In this document: positions 17,797 to 27,162 of the stretch, piece after piece | How the letters are laid out: each line of letters begins with the position of its first letter | How positions within the stretch are numbered: the first letter of the stretch is position 1 | Source: Nostoc linckia z4 | Lineage (GTDB): Bacteria; Cyanobacteriota; Cyanobacteriia; Cyanobacteriales; Nostocaceae | Length of the DNA stretch: 64,000 bases | Direction of reading: 5' to 3' | Assembly (NCBI RefSeq): GCF_002608075.1 | Contig: NZ_LAHA01000002.1 | Span: 39,540 to 103,539, forward strand | Program-made: the position numbers and the translations under genes | The notes under the pieces: model-generated | Told to the model about the DNA's origin: nothing | Seen by the model: the letters and a program-made list of their open reading frames with translations, nothing else | The model's database searches: none

Positions 17797-18810
17797 ATGT
17801 CTGACCTTCCTTTCACTTTAGATCAGTTACGTATTCTCAAAGCGATCGCTGTAGAAGGGAGCTTCAAGCGCGCTGCTGATAGTCTCTATGTCTCCCAACC
17901 TGCCGTCAGTTTGCAAGTGCAAAATCTCGAACGGCAGTTAGATGTGCCTTTATTCGACCGTGGAGGACGACGCGCACAGTTAACGGAAGCTGGGCATTTA
18001 CTCTTAAGCTACGGCGAAAAAATCCTCAGTCTGTGTCAGGAAACCTGCCGCGCCATTGAGGATTTGCAAAATCTCCAAGGCGGTACTTTAATTGTCGGTG
18101 CTTCTCAAACCACTGGCACTTACCTTTTGCCCAGAATGATTGGCATGTTCCGTCAAAGATATCCAGATGTGGCAGTGCAATTGCACGTCCACTCTACTCG
18201 CCGCACTGCTTGGAGTGTCGCTAACGGACAAGTAGATCTCGCCATCATCGGTGGTGAGATTCCCGGCGAACTAGCAGAATCTTTGGAAGTTATTCCTTAC
18301 GCTGAAGATGAACTAGCGCTGATTCTACCGGTTTTTCATCCCCTAGCCAAACTTGAAAAAATCCAAAAAGAAGACTTATATAAATTACAATTCATCGCTT
18401 TAGATTCCCAATCGACAATCCGCAAAGTAATTGACCAAGTATTAGCACGCTGTGAAATTGATACCAGGCGTTTTAAAGTGGAAATGGAACTCAATTCCAT
18501 TGAAGCCATTAAAAACGCTGTGCAATCTGGTTTGGGAGCTGCCTTTGTCTCCACTAGCGCCATCGCTAAGGAACTGCAAATGGGTGTTCTCCACTGTGCC
18601 AACATTGAAAACGTCGTTGTTAAACGAACGTTATGGCTGATTTTTAATCCCAACCGCTATCGATCTAAAGCGGCAGAAGCTTTTAGTCAAGAAATTCTGC
18701 CCCAGTTCGCTAACCCTGGATGGAACCAAGATGTGTTAACATTGGCACAAAAAAACATAGTTCTAACTACATTGGATATAGCAACGCCCACCTCCCTCGG
18801 CGAAGACTAA
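17797..18810 (+). CDS. rbcR: LysR-type transcriptional regulator RbcR (Ycf30)
   Basis: 337 residues. N-terminal winged HTH (about 5-65: [35 protein letters not shown]) and a C-terminal periplasmic-binding-like effector domain (about 95-300) with the family's [15 protein letters not shown] and [14 protein letters not shown]. This closely matches RbcR/Ycf30, the LysR regulator of Rubisco operon expression in cyanobacteria and red-lineage plastids, thought to respond to carbon-metabolite state. I chose [11 protein letters not shown] as the start; an ATG at 17752 in the same frame would add 15 residues not typical of the family. In Nostoc-type genomes I recall rbcR close to ndhF/ndhD, so this location supports the name. 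CmpR and NdhR are close paralogues and the main alternative. Confidence 0.9.
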   Translation: MSDLPFTLDQLRILKAIAVEGSFKRAADSLYVSQPAVSLQVQNLERQLDVPLFDRGGRRAQLTEAGHLLLSYGEKILSLCQETCRAIEDLQNLQGGTLIVGASQTTGTYLLPRMIGMFRQRYPDVAVQLHVHSTRRTAWSVANGQVDLAIIGGEIPGELAESLEVIPYAEDELALILPVFHPLAKLEKIQKEDLYKLQFIALDSQSTIRKVIDQVLARCEIDTRRFKVEMELNSIEAIKNAVQSGLGAAFVSTSAIAKELQMGVLHCANIENVVVKRTLWLIFNPNRYRSKAAEAFSQEILPQFANPGWNQDVLTLAQKNIVLTTLDIATPTSLGED

Positions 18811-19174
18811 AATCTGGTCATTAGTCCTTACCCTTACCTACAGGACGCTTGTCTGCAACACGCTGTACGAAGGCGTAGCTTGCTTCGACCCAAGAGTACG
18901 AAAAGCCGCCCTTCCAGCGTCTATGTCATTTGTCCTTTGTTTTTTATCAATGACCAAATAATTCGTAATACTTGCCTTTGGCGAGAAGCAAGCTACGTAA
19001 TTCGTAATCATTACCCCAAGTGCTGTAGACAAGCTAGGGATTTGACATAAAGAAAAAATTTTCCTGTTCTTGATAAAGAAATTTAGTTTCTCTGTAAGCT
19101 CAACTAGTTACGAATTACGTTAGCGTAGCCCATTCTCAATTACGAATTATTTTGACTAATGACTAATCACGAAA
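18811..19174. other. Intergenic region with dispersed GCGTAGC-type repeats
   Basis: No gene visible. Contains the dispersed phrase GGCGTAGCTTGCTTC and its inverted partner GAAGCAAGCTACG (about 18873 and 18982), plus AATTCGTAA/TTACGAATTA repeats, all common scattered repeats in Nostoc-like genomes. An ATGACTA repeat lies just before the kinase start. Confidence 0.5.
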
Positions 19175-20572
19175 ATGGAAGTTTACTGTACTCGCCCACG
19201 TTGTCCGCGCCCACAAAACTATTTTGCCGATTTAGATGATGTTACAACGCTGAAAACAACGCAGCAAAAGTACTGTATTAGTTGTGGTATGCCACTTTTG
19301 CTTGATGGTCGATATGTGACCATTAAGTTGTTGGGTAGGGGTGGATTTGGAGCAGCATTTTTGGCACGCGATCGCCGAATTCCCGGAATGCGTCAATGCG
19401 TTGTCAAGCAGTTTCAACCAGCGGGAAATTTAACCCCAACTCAACTGCAACAAGCACAACTGATGTTTGAGAGAGAGGCAGAAGTTTTAGCCGAAATAGG
19501 CAACGAACACGAGCAAATTCCTGATTTATTTGCCTTTTTTCCAGTGATTGTTAATAGCTTGCAACCAGGAGAGCAAGACCAATTTTTTTACTTAGTCCAA
19601 GAATATATTGACGGGCAAAACTTAGAAGAAGAATTAGCTCAACAAGGTCAATTTTCTGAACAACAGGTATTAGAAGTATTGCAAGAAATCCTGAAGATAC
19701 TCAAATTTGTTCATGAGAGAGGCATTATCCACAGAGACATCAAACCTTCTAATATTATGCGTCGTCGTGATGGCAAACTCTTCCTACTAGATTTTGGCGC
19801 GGTCAAGCAAGTAGCAAATGTAGCATCAGGCGCGCCCTCTTCCACAGGAATTTATTCTCTGGGGTTTGCACCACCAGAACAAATGACTGGGGGGCAAGTA
19901 TTTCCATCTACGGATTTATACGCTTTGGCTGTGACTATAATTACTTTGTTGACAGACCGAGAAGCAACTCAACTTTTTGATGCCTATACTAACCAATGGA
20001 AATGGCGATCGCAAGTGAATGTCAGCCCTCACCTTGCTAATGTTTTAGATAACATGCTTCTACCTGCTGCCAATCAACGGTTCCAATCAGCCCAACAAGT
20101 CCTAGATGCCTTAAAATCAACAGCTTTAGCGGCGACACAAATTAATTCACCTTCTGTAACACTTCCACCCCAATCACCTCAAAGTTCTACTCCTTCCAAA
20201 CCCCATACTCCAGTCACTCAACCAACGTTTTCAACATTGGAATTACTCACTGGGGCAGCTTTTAGTGGATTTGAAGGTGCATTGATAGCCATCGCCCTCT
20301 TCAGTTTAGTAAAATCACCAGAAATAACATTAATTGTTGCATCCATCATTTTGGGGTTACTGATATTTGCCCAAACCAGGCGATGGATTGAAAAGTTTGA
20401 TTTATTAATTATTCCCGCAATTACTTTTGCGATTATTTTTTTTCTACCCTTTTTACAAGGTGGTCTTGATATACAGTCAGTCATTATTTTAGCAGTTGCA
20501 GCTAGTTTAGTCGCCATCTCTCTAACAGCCGTATTTCGACTGATTTATAAGTTACTATCTCTCATTCTTTAA
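19175..20572 (+). CDS. Membrane Ser/Thr protein kinase with N-terminal Cys-rich finger
   Basis: 465 residues. A short metal-finger-like start has C5, C10 and then CISCG (about 36-39), a Cys-rich head known from SpkB-type cyanobacterial kinases. The Hanks-type catalytic domain spans about 48-310: glycine loop LGRGGFGAAFLA, ATP-anchoring Lys in CVVKQF, catalytic loop HRDIKPSN, metal-binding LLDFGAV, and substrate/activation part GFAPPEQM. A Pro/Ser/Thr-rich linker (about 325-350) leads to four hydrophobic segments at the C terminus, so the kinase domain is cytoplasmic and membrane-tethered. It heads a same-strand run with a PstS-like protein 25 bp downstream and a LivK-like protein after that. 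A second kinase plus PstS-like pair is found at 50953-53740. All catalytic residues are present. Confidence 0.92.
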   Translation: MEVYCTRPRCPRPQNYFADLDDVTTLKTTQQKYCISCGMPLLLDGRYVTIKLLGRGGFGAAFLARDRRIPGMRQCVVKQFQPAGNLTPTQLQQAQLMFEREAEVLAEIGNEHEQIPDLFAFFPVIVNSLQPGEQDQFFYLVQEYIDGQNLEEELAQQGQFSEQQVLEVLQEILKILKFVHERGIIHRDIKPSNIMRRRDGKLFLLDFGAVKQVANVASGAPSSTGIYSLGFAPPEQMTGGQVFPSTDLYALAVTIITLLTDREATQLFDAYTNQWKWRSQVNVSPHLANVLDNMLLPAANQRFQSAQQVLDALKSTALAATQINSPSVTLPPQSPQSSTPSKPHTPVTQPTFSTLELLTGAAFSGFEGALIAIALFSLVKSPEITLIVASIILGLLIFAQTRRWIEKFDLLIIPAITFAIIFFLPFLQGGLDIQSVIILAVAASLVAISLTAVFRLIYKLLSLIL

Positions 20573-20597
20573 AAACTCTTGGTGCTAAACCTAACTT

Positions 20598-21659
20598 ATG
20601 TCTCAGAAAAATGAAACGCTAACTCTTTTTTTAGCCGCTATTATCACTATCGGCTTAATTTTTGGTGGCTTATGGTTTTTTATGGAACGGTGGGCGCAAT
20701 TAAATAAACTGAACACTAATCAATCTGTAAATAATAATTCCAAGGATGTTATTCCTGTTCCCAATTCTCCAGAAACTAGTAATCGTAAATGTGAAGTATC
20801 CAACCTACCACAGGGGACATTCAACTACGGTGGAAGTACAACCTGGGCACCTATTCGTAAAGACGTAGACTCGGTATTGCAAAGCCTGTGTCCTGAATTT
20901 CGTTTGCGTTACACTCAACCGATTAATGAAAAACCAGGTTCTGGTACTGGAATTAAGATGTTAATAGCTAATCAATTAGCTTTTTCTCAATCTTCTCGAC
21001 CAGTGAAAGCCGAAGAAAATGCAGAAGCTCAACAAAAAGGATTTAGTTTAAAAGAAATTCCAGTGGCCATTGATGGAATTGCCATCGCCGTAAATCACAA
21101 TCTGAATATTCCTGGTTTAACTGTTACTCAATTAAAAGAAATTTACACAGGTAAAATTACTAACTGGCAACAAGTCGGCGGCCCTAATTTACCAATTACA
21201 ATTTATTCTCGTAGCAAAGAAGCCGGCGGTACAGTTGAATTTTTTGTCGAAAATGTTCTTAATAAAGAAGAATTTAGTCTCAAAATTAATTATATTGACA
21301 CCACCACTGAAGCGCTGCGAAAATTAGCAATCACCCCTGGTGGTATTTATTATGGTTCTGCTCCAGAAATTGTACCCCAGTGTATGATTAAATCCCTATC
21401 AATCGGACGTACAAATGATAAATTTGTGGCTCCCTATCAACAACCTTTTATTCCTGTATCTGAGTGTCCTAATAAACGCAATCGATTAAATAGTCAGGCG
21501 TTTTTGAGTGGTGAATATCCCATTACTCGGAATTTATTTGTCATCGTTAAACAAAATAATCAAACAGATCAACAAGCCGGGGAAGGTTATGCCAACTGGC
21601 TGCTGACATCTCAAGGTCAACAACTCATTGAAAAAGCTGGATTTGTCAGAATAAAATAA
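20598..21659 (+). CDS. Membrane-anchored PstS-like substrate-binding protein
   Basis: 353 residues. It has an N-terminal uncleaved-looking membrane segment (about 8-28, LTLFLAAIITIGLIFGGLWFF), a polar linker, then a PstS-type periplasmic binding domain (about 65-353): FNYGGSTTWAPIR, PGSGTGIKMLI, FSQSSRPV, IDGIAIAVN and YTGKITNWQQVGGP. PstS proteins bind phosphate for an ABC importer. Here there is no pstCAB and the protein is tethered, so a sensing job, perhaps for the kinase whose gene ends 25 bp upstream, is more likely than transport. The N-terminal 31 residues resemble those of the next gene (both begin MSQKNET). A paralogue with the same design sits at 50953-52032 beside another kinase. 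Confidence 0.85.
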   Translation: MSQKNETLTLFLAAIITIGLIFGGLWFFMERWAQLNKLNTNQSVNNNSKDVIPVPNSPETSNRKCEVSNLPQGTFNYGGSTTWAPIRKDVDSVLQSLCPEFRLRYTQPINEKPGSGTGIKMLIANQLAFSQSSRPVKAEENAEAQQKGFSLKEIPVAIDGIAIAVNHNLNIPGLTVTQLKEIYTGKITNWQQVGGPNLPITIYSRSKEAGGTVEFFVENVLNKEEFSLKINYIDTTTEALRKLAITPGGIYYGSAPEIVPQCMIKSLSIGRTNDKFVAPYQQPFIPVSECPNKRNRLNSQAFLSGEYPITRNLFVIVKQNNQTDQQAGEGYANWLLTSQGQQLIEKAGFVRIK

Positions 21660-21985
21660 TCCTTCTCAGAATTCACAAGTCAGTGTTTCCTAATTTATTG
21701 AACTACTGAGTACCTCACTTATCTTATTGAGAAACCTCAGCGTAACTCTGTCTTGAAAAGTTCCGATCCAAGGAAGCCTTGATTCAGATTTTTCGCTGCG
21801 CTTGACTCTGTACCACTTTGCATTGAAAAACAAAAATTTCTCTACCTCACTCTAACTATAGATACTCAAAAAACAAAATACATATAGCACACTTAATTCT
21901 ATAATTATTCTGGATTCTCAATTTTGACTCCTGAATTATTCAACAAATCAAATAATAAACATTTTTATTTCATTAAAATTTATTC
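21660..21985. other. Intergenic, nothing recognised
   Basis: 326 bp of AT-rich DNA between two same-strand genes. No ORF, hairpin terminator or clear promoter was found. Its length suggests the LivK-like gene has its own promoter. Confidence 0.35.
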
Positions 21986-23386
21986 ATGTCACAAAAGAAT
22001 GAAACCGTAGTTTTATCCTTGGCTCTATTGCTGACAGTGGGAATAGTGGCAACTGGTGTTTGGTGGTTTACGAGAAATGGCATTGTTATTAGTAATACCA
22101 TTAAAGAAAAGTCACCGGAACCAAAAACAAATGTATCTTTAGCAGACCGCATTAGTTTTGGCGAAAAAACTTTGACTCCTGGGGAAATTACTCCATCCAA
22201 AAAAGAGGGAATACAAGCATTTGCCAGTAAAAATTACTATCAAGCGATCGCTAGTTTAGAAGCATCTCTAAAAGCCAGACCCAACGACCCAGAAGCACTG
22301 ATATATCTGAATAATGCCCGCATTGGTACTTCCCAAAGCTATACCATTTTTGCTTCCGTCCCAATGGGCACGGATCCCAACACTTCCCAAGAAATTTTGC
22401 GTGGCATTGCACAAGCTCAAAATTTTATTAATGCCTCTGGTGGAATTAAGAAAGTGCCATTAAAAGTAGGGATAGCTAACGATGATAATAATCCAGAAAT
22501 TTCTCAAAAAATAGCTGCCAACTTAGTTAACAATCCTCAAGTATTGGGTGTAGTCGGGCCCAATGCCAGTGACACCACCTTAGCAGCAGGCACAGTTTAT
22601 AATTCTGGACAACTGGTAGCCATTTCTCCTACTAGTACTTCTGTCAAAATTTCTAACTTTAGCCGCTACGTTTTTCGGACAGTTCCCAGCGATTTCATGG
22701 CTGCCAGAACATTAGCTAATTACATGGTAAAAACTTTACAGAAAAAGAATGCAGCGGTGTTCTTTAATTCTGAGAGTAACTACAGCCAGTCTTTAAAGTC
22801 TGAATTTGTTTCATCTGTTTCCCTAGAAGGCGGACAAATATCAAATGAATTTGACTTATCCCAAGCAGATTTTAGTGCCGCTAAAAGCGTAGAACAAGCT
22901 ATTAAACAAGGTGCAGAAGTATTGATGTTAGTTCCCAACACTAACACTCAAGATAAAGCCTTGCAAGTCATTCAGGTCAACCAAAAACGCTTAATCCTTC
23001 TGGGGGGAGATAATATTTACACCGTCAAAACTTTAGAAATTGGCACAGAACAAGCCGTGGGAATGATAGTAGCAGTTCCTTGGCATATTGCAGGCAATCT
23101 GATGTCAGATTTTCCTCAAAAATCCCGGCAGTTATGGGGTGGTGACGTGAGTTGGCGAACTGCCACCAGTTATGATGCGACAGTAGCTTTGATTGCCGCC
23201 ATAGAACGCAATCCCACACGTTCTGGAGTCCAACAAGCACTCTTATCCTCTGACTTTTCTGCCACTGGTGCTTCTGGTTCAATTAGATTTTTAGCATCAG
23301 GCGATCGCATTGCCCCAGTGCAACTTGTAAAAATTGTTCCTGGCTCTCGTTCTCGTACTGGATATGACTTTGAGCCAGTGAGGTAG
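21986..23386 (+). CDS. Membrane-anchored LivK-type receptor ligand-binding protein
   Basis: 466 residues. It starts like the gene before it (MSQKNETVVLSLALLLTVG) with one N-terminal membrane segment (about 7-28). A short TPR-like helical pair follows (about 75-115: AFASKNYYQAIASLEASLKARPNDPEALIYLNNAR), then a type I periplasmic binding fold (about 120-460) of the Leu/Ile/Val or amide receptor kind: GPNASDTTLAAG, SPTSTSVKISNFSRYVFRTVPSD, AAVFFNSESNYSQSLKSEF. Free receptors of this kind feed ABC importers. Here no permease or ATPase is near, and the tether plus TPR suggest a signalling or adaptor role alongside the upstream kinase. Tandem repeats begin 9 bp after the stop. Confidence 0.82.
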   Translation: MSQKNETVVLSLALLLTVGIVATGVWWFTRNGIVISNTIKEKSPEPKTNVSLADRISFGEKTLTPGEITPSKKEGIQAFASKNYYQAIASLEASLKARPNDPEALIYLNNARIGTSQSYTIFASVPMGTDPNTSQEILRGIAQAQNFINASGGIKKVPLKVGIANDDNNPEISQKIAANLVNNPQVLGVVGPNASDTTLAAGTVYNSGQLVAISPTSTSVKISNFSRYVFRTVPSDFMAARTLANYMVKTLQKKNAAVFFNSESNYSQSLKSEFVSSVSLEGGQISNEFDLSQADFSAAKSVEQAIKQGAEVLMLVPNTNTQDKALQVIQVNQKRLILLGGDNIYTVKTLEIGTEQAVGMIVAVPWHIAGNLMSDFPQKSRQLWGGDVSWRTATSYDATVALIAAIERNPTRSGVQQALLSSDFSATGASGSIRFLASGDRIAPVQLVKIVPGSRSRTGYDFEPVR

Positions 23387-23394
23387 AGGAGTGT

Positions 23395-23640
23395 GGGGAG
23401 ACAAGGGAGATGGGGAGACAAGGGAGATGGGGAGACAAGGGAGATGGGGAGATGAGGGAGATGAGGGAAATGGGGCAGAGGGGCAGGGGAAGAAAACAAC
23501 GGAACAAGGGTAATTGGCGACTAGGGGAAACAGTTGTTGCAATTTGTCTCCTTGTCTGCCTTGTCTGCCTTGTCTGCCTTGTCTGCCTTGTCTCCCCACC
23601 TCCCCACCTCCCCACTTCCCCACCTCCCCACCTCAACACT
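23395..23640. repeat. Tandem short repeats (GGGGAGACAAGGGAGAT and CTTGTCTGC units)
   Basis: The first half has units GGGGAGACAAGGGAGAT; the second half has nonamer CTTGTCTGC and then CCCCACCT units. Open frames across it, on both strands, read only repeat peptides such as Gly-Arg-Gln and Cys-Leu-Pro and should not be called genes. Confidence 0.85.
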
Positions 23641-23666
23641 CAACACTCAACACACCCCATCCCCAA

Positions 23667-24845
23667 TTAAACCTTAATTTTGCCAAACAAAGATTCGTAT
23701 TGTTTTGTTGCTGAAGGAGATAAAGGAAGTAGAAATTCGCTTTTATCGAAAACTGAGCGCAGGTTTAGCCCGTCGTTGGCATCGCTTTGTAATAAACTCC
23801 TTAAAGGCTTGTGGATATCAGCAGCGGTAATATTTGTAGAAATTGGCGAATTGCTTTTGGTGAGTAAAGAAATTTGCCTAGCGATGTTTGGTTGCCAACA
23901 AAAATCAATCCATCCATCTGATAAATTACTTGTAGTAATACCTACCGGACGTACCCACAAATCTGCCCAAATTGCGGTTCCTGACTGGGGAATAACTGCT
24001 GCTAGCTGGGGATAACGACCTAGAATAGGTACTATATCGGTTGACCAACCAACTGCTAGCCAAGTATCACCCATAATCAGAGGTTCTAAGTAATTAATAG
24101 AACTGTAGAACTTCACCTGTTGGTTTAATGTCTGTAATTCTTTTTCCAAGTCTGGTACTTGGTCGATATTTTCTGTATTGTAAGATTTTCCTAGTTTCTT
24201 TAAAGTCAAACCAATAACTTCTCGTGGTTGATTAAGTAGGGAAATACGCCCTTTTAACCCTTCTCGCCACAAATCACTCCAATCTGTGGGCGTCCATCCT
24301 AATTCTCGTAACTTGTCACGATTGTAAACAATCACCGTACTACCCCAGCGATAAGGCGCACCCCACACCTTTCCTTGAGCATCTGGGTTACCTTGGTCGT
24401 TGCGCGTTACCAGTTTTTTCCATTTTTCATCTAAATTAGACCACTGTTTTAGTTGATTTCCTTGTAACTGTTGCAGTGGTTGAATCAATTTCTGCTCAAT
24501 AGCTGCTTTTAGCCAATAATCTCCCAATGTTACTAAGTCAGCTGGAGGAGTTTTTTTTGCTTGTCCAAAGGGTACAAAACGCTTCCATCCCTGCTCCTCA
24601 GTGGTTGTTGGTTTTTGTTGCCAATTTTGTAATTGCTGAAATAAATCCTGTATCTGCTCCACAGGAGTGAACTTCAGTTCCACCTGCTGCTGCAAACCTT
24701 TGTGAAATTCATTAACTACCTGGCTTGGTATGGAACCTTTTAATAACTCTACTTTTAATTGAGTTTGTTTGTTTCCACTACAGCCAAAAAGCAGTTGTGA
24801 AATTGTCAGCGTACTTGTACCTAGTAAAAAAGACCGTCGATCCAT
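23667..24845 (-). CDS. Extracellular solute-binding lipoprotein, PotD-like
   Basis: 392 residues. N-terminal signal with twin-arginine-like MDRRSFLLGTSTLTISQLLF followed by Cys in FGCSG, so probably a Tat-exported lipoprotein with the lipobox Cys at about residue 22. The rest fits the spermidine/putrescine-type or iron-type binding protein superfamily: ADLVTLGDYWLKAAIEQKLIQPL, VWGAPYRWGSTVIVYN, DWSDLWREGLKGRISLL, and GDTWLAVGWSTDIVPI. Such proteins capture polyamines, iron or other small solutes in the periplasm for an ABC importer. No permease or ATPase genes lie beside it, so the substrate is open. It converges on the LivK-like gene across a repeat array. Confidence 0.85.
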   Translation of the reverse strand: MDRRSFLLGTSTLTISQLLFGCSGNKQTQLKVELLKGSIPSQVVNEFHKGLQQQVELKFTPVEQIQDLFQQLQNWQQKPTTTEEQGWKRFVPFGQAKKTPPADLVTLGDYWLKAAIEQKLIQPLQQLQGNQLKQWSNLDEKWKKLVTRNDQGNPDAQGKVWGAPYRWGSTVIVYNRDKLRELGWTPTDWSDLWREGLKGRISLLNQPREVIGLTLKKLGKSYNTENIDQVPDLEKELQTLNQQVKFYSSINYLEPLIMGDTWLAVGWSTDIVPILGRYPQLAAVIPQSGTAIWADLWVRPVGITTSNLSDGWIDFCWQPNIARQISLLTKSNSPISTNITAADIHKPLRSLLQSDANDGLNLRSVFDKSEFLLPLSPSATKQYESLFGKIKV

Positions 24846-25199
24846 TGATTTTGGACTTGAGATTTTTAATTATACCTACATTTAGCAGAGATTCACAGAG
24901 ACTGAGTGTCTCACAAGTAAAGTTCTAAAATTTTTAGGATTTTTTGTTGGTAATATCGATAATTTTGAACATTTGACTCAAATTGCCTAGCTTTTATGCA
25001 AATCACTACCTCCAGTTTAATCTTTCTCAATAATTTTCCTGAGTTGTACCTATGCTAAATCTTTACTTAATATTTAGAAGTAATGATTTAAATGTCACAT
25101 TGCCACAAAAAATATGAATACTTAAATAATCCATAAGTATAGTTAAGATTATCAGTAAATTGAATAACATAGAAGATAATGTGCCGATGAGGGTATTGA
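24846..25199. other. Intergenic between divergent genes, nothing recognised
   Basis: 354 bp, AT-rich, with promoters for both flanking genes presumably inside. No hairpin, repeat array or RNA gene was identified. Confidence 0.35.
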
Positions 25200-25574
25200 A
25201 TGGAGCCACTACAAAAGCAAATCCTGATTCTGAGCCAAAAACTGGATGCCCTCTGCCAAGTAATTGAGCAGCTTGACATTAAAGTAGCTCAAGCTTTTTC
25301 AGAGTGTTCCTTAGCGAATACACAAGCAAGGAACAATTATCAGGAAAATAGTGCTGCTGGAGGGAACCAATTAAAAGGACGTATCAGTTCAAATTCGGAA
25401 ATGGAACACAAGGATGTATTAACAGATGGCATTTATATAGACATGCATCGTCAGGGTGGAGACAATAATTTAACACCAGAAATTCAAATACAACGACTGA
25501 CAGCGCAATTAACAGCAGCATACAATCGCATTGCTGCCTTGGAAGAACAATTACTTAGAGAAAGAATTCATTAA
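25200..25574 (+). CDS. Small coiled-coil hypothetical protein
   Basis: 124 residues with no recognised family. The N-terminal 35 residues (MEPLQKQILILSQKLDALCQ onwards) and the C-terminal 30 (QRLTAQLTAAYNRIAALEEQ) both have heptad patterns of a coiled coil. The middle (about 40-85) is polar, Asn/Gly-rich and probably disordered. No membrane segment. It may be a small structural or scaffold protein. It stands alone on the plus strand. The clean start codon and amphipathic ends support it being real. Confidence 0.6.
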   Translation: MEPLQKQILILSQKLDALCQVIEQLDIKVAQAFSECSLANTQARNNYQENSAAGGNQLKGRISSNSEMEHKDVLTDGIYIDMHRQGGDNNLTPEIQIQRLTAQLTAAYNRIAALEEQLLRERIH

Positions 25575-25768
25575 AACACAAGTCAGAATTGACAATTCAA
25601 CAATACTTGAATTGGGGAGGCTAAACTCACCAGTTGTACTCCCAAAAATAAGTAAGCTAAATTCATCAGTCGTACTTTAATTTAATTTCTTTTCTGACTA
25701 TTGCTAATTTAGCCAATATTGATGAGTTCAAATACAAACCGGGGCTTTATAAGTTTCCGGTTTTGTTA

Positions 25769-27031
25769 TTAGTAATTCACCAAGCTCAACCGCTCAAGTT
25801 GGGCTTCAATGGCCGTTAAAAGTTGGTGTTGCTGCCAATCTTGACTTAAATGAGCAGCTATGCAAGCTGCTCCAGCACCCATACCTTCTTTGACAAAGCC
25901 CTGCTCATAAGCTCTCAATTGGGGATAACGAGAATCACTAAAGTTAAGAACAGTTGCTAATAGGGGAGGAGTTGCTGCAATCTCCGTGAAACTGCCTTTA
26001 CTTAAACTTAGGGCTAAGTCAACAGTAGCGCCAGTAGAATCTTCAGCCACCCAACGGGTTGTACCCACAACTACTTCCTCTGGTTGCCATGATAAAGCGT
26101 AAGCTTGAGCGATCGCACTCATGAGTGCATAAACCGCTAACATTTGCGTCCCTCCACCCAGCAGCACACCACAGCTACGACTAGCAGCTATGGCCATTCC
26201 AGCCACCACCACTTGCATAGGATCGCCAACAGCAGCGACGAGTTTTAGAGGATCGAATAGAGACGCGGGGACGGAAAGACGCGGGGACGCGGGGAAAGTT
26301 TTCTCCGTGTCTCCGTGTCTCCATGTCTCCATGTCTCCGTGTCTTCGTGTCTCCCTGTCTTTGCGTCTCCGTGTCTCCGTGTCTCCCCCTCCCCTCATTC
26401 TCTCCAATCCAGCTTGCACTAGTGCCTCCTTTTGGGCGTGGTTACAAACAGGATGGCTACTGTTAACTTTACCCGCGGCTTCTATGCCTAAACCAGTTAA
26501 AATTGCCTGAGCAGTTGTAGTGCCTCCAACAACACACTCACCAATAATCAAATATCCTTGTTGGATGTTGCTCGCAAGGCGTTCTCCCCAAAATAATCCT
26601 TGTTGGAGCAAGTGATGTACCGTGGTGATTTCCATTGCATTACCTCCACTTAAACACCTGGCAGGAGTCCCGCCCAAATCAATTACCGGCACAGCAGGAG
26701 CTTGGGGTAAGCCAGCATTAAACAAATGCATTGGTATTTTTAGTGACTCAAAGACAGCACGAGAAATCAACACAGGTGAAGCCCCAGCGGCCAATGGTGG
26801 TAAAGGATATTGCGGTTTATGTTCCGCGCCGTAGTACAAAAATTCCGCATCGGCATAAGCAGTATATTTTCGATCCTCTGGAGTGCGGCCTGCTGCTGAA
26901 ATCCCTGGAATCAAACCAGTTTCAGTAAATCCTAAAACACAGGCAAACACAGGCAGACAACCATGATACCGTCGCAGCCATTCTTCACCCTGTTCTTTTT
27001 GAGTATAAATACGAATTTGGGAATTGGGCAT
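25769..27031 (-). CDS. CobT-like nicotinate-nucleotide phosphoribosyltransferase with tandem-repeat insertion
   Basis: The product resembles the cyanobacterial/archaeal branch of nicotinate-nucleotide-dimethylbenzimidazole phosphoribosyltransferase (TIGR00303-like), which makes the lower-ligand riboside of cobamides. Signatures: GLIPGISAAGRTPEDRKYTA, AGASPVLISRAV, GECVVGGTTTAQAILTGLG, and AASRSCGVLLGGGTQMLAVYA. About 420 residues from MPNSQIRIYTQ; an earlier in-frame ATG at 27121 would add 30 residues encoded by tandem repeats and is not credible. Between the conserved ALVQAGLERM and FDPLKLVAAVGDP lies an insert of about 48 residues (26258-26400) made of HGDTETRR-type repeats, coming from an 8-bp tandem array, with the frame kept. 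Other cobamide genes are not nearby. Confidence 0.85.
   Translation of the reverse strand: MPNSQIRIYTQKEQGEEWLRRYHGCLPVFACVLGFTETGLIPGISAAGRTPEDRKYTAYADAEFLYYGAEHKPQYPLPPLAAGASPVLISRAVFESLKIPMHLFNAGLPQAPAVPVIDLGGTPARCLSGGNAMEITTVHHLLQQGLFWGERLASNIQQGYLIIGECVVGGTTTAQAILTGLGIEAAGKVNSSHPVCNHAQKEALVQAGLERMRGGGDTETRRRKDRETRRHGDMETWRHGDTEKTFPASPRLSVPASLFDPLKLVAAVGDPMQVVVAGMAIAASRSCGVLLGGGTQMLAVYALMSAIAQAYALSWQPEEVVVGTTRWVAEDSTGATVDLALSLSKGSFTEIAATPPLLATVLNFSDSRYPQLRAYEQGFVKEGMGAGAACIAAHLSQDWQQHQLLTAIEAQLERLSLVNY
26258..26400. repeat. 8-bp tandem repeat (TCTCCGTG) inside the CobT-like gene
   Basis: About eleven units of TCTCCGTG and variants. Because 8 bp times 3 is 24 bp, the array reads as an 8-residue peptide cycle (HGDTETRR) on the coding strand. 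The total insert keeps frame, so the gene stays open. Confidence 0.85.
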
Positions 27032-27162
27032 GGGGCATGGGGAGATGGGGAGATGGGGAGATGGGGAGATGGGGAGGCAGGGGAAGCAGGGGAGGCAGAG
27101 GGAGAAATAACTAATGACCAATGACTAATGACCAATGACTAATGACTAATGACTAATGACTA
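27030..27162. repeat. GGGGAGAT and ATGACTA tandem repeats between the CobT-like and DUF2232 genes
   Basis: GGGGAGAT octamers (about 27038-27075), GGGGAAGCAG/GGGGAGGCAG decamers, then ATGACTA/ATGACCA heptamers (about 27113-27162) that run right to the DUF2232 stop. Frames through them are artefacts. Confidence 0.8.

Noticed and set aside
20598-21659. A true phosphate-importer PstS
   Set aside because: No pstC, pstA or pstB nearby, the protein is membrane-anchored rather than exported, and it follows a kinase; described as PstS-like only.
23395-23640. Overlapping ORFs on both strands in the G/A-rich repeats
   Set aside because: They follow the period of the tandem units and give repeated Gly-Arg-Gln or Cys-Leu-Pro peptides.
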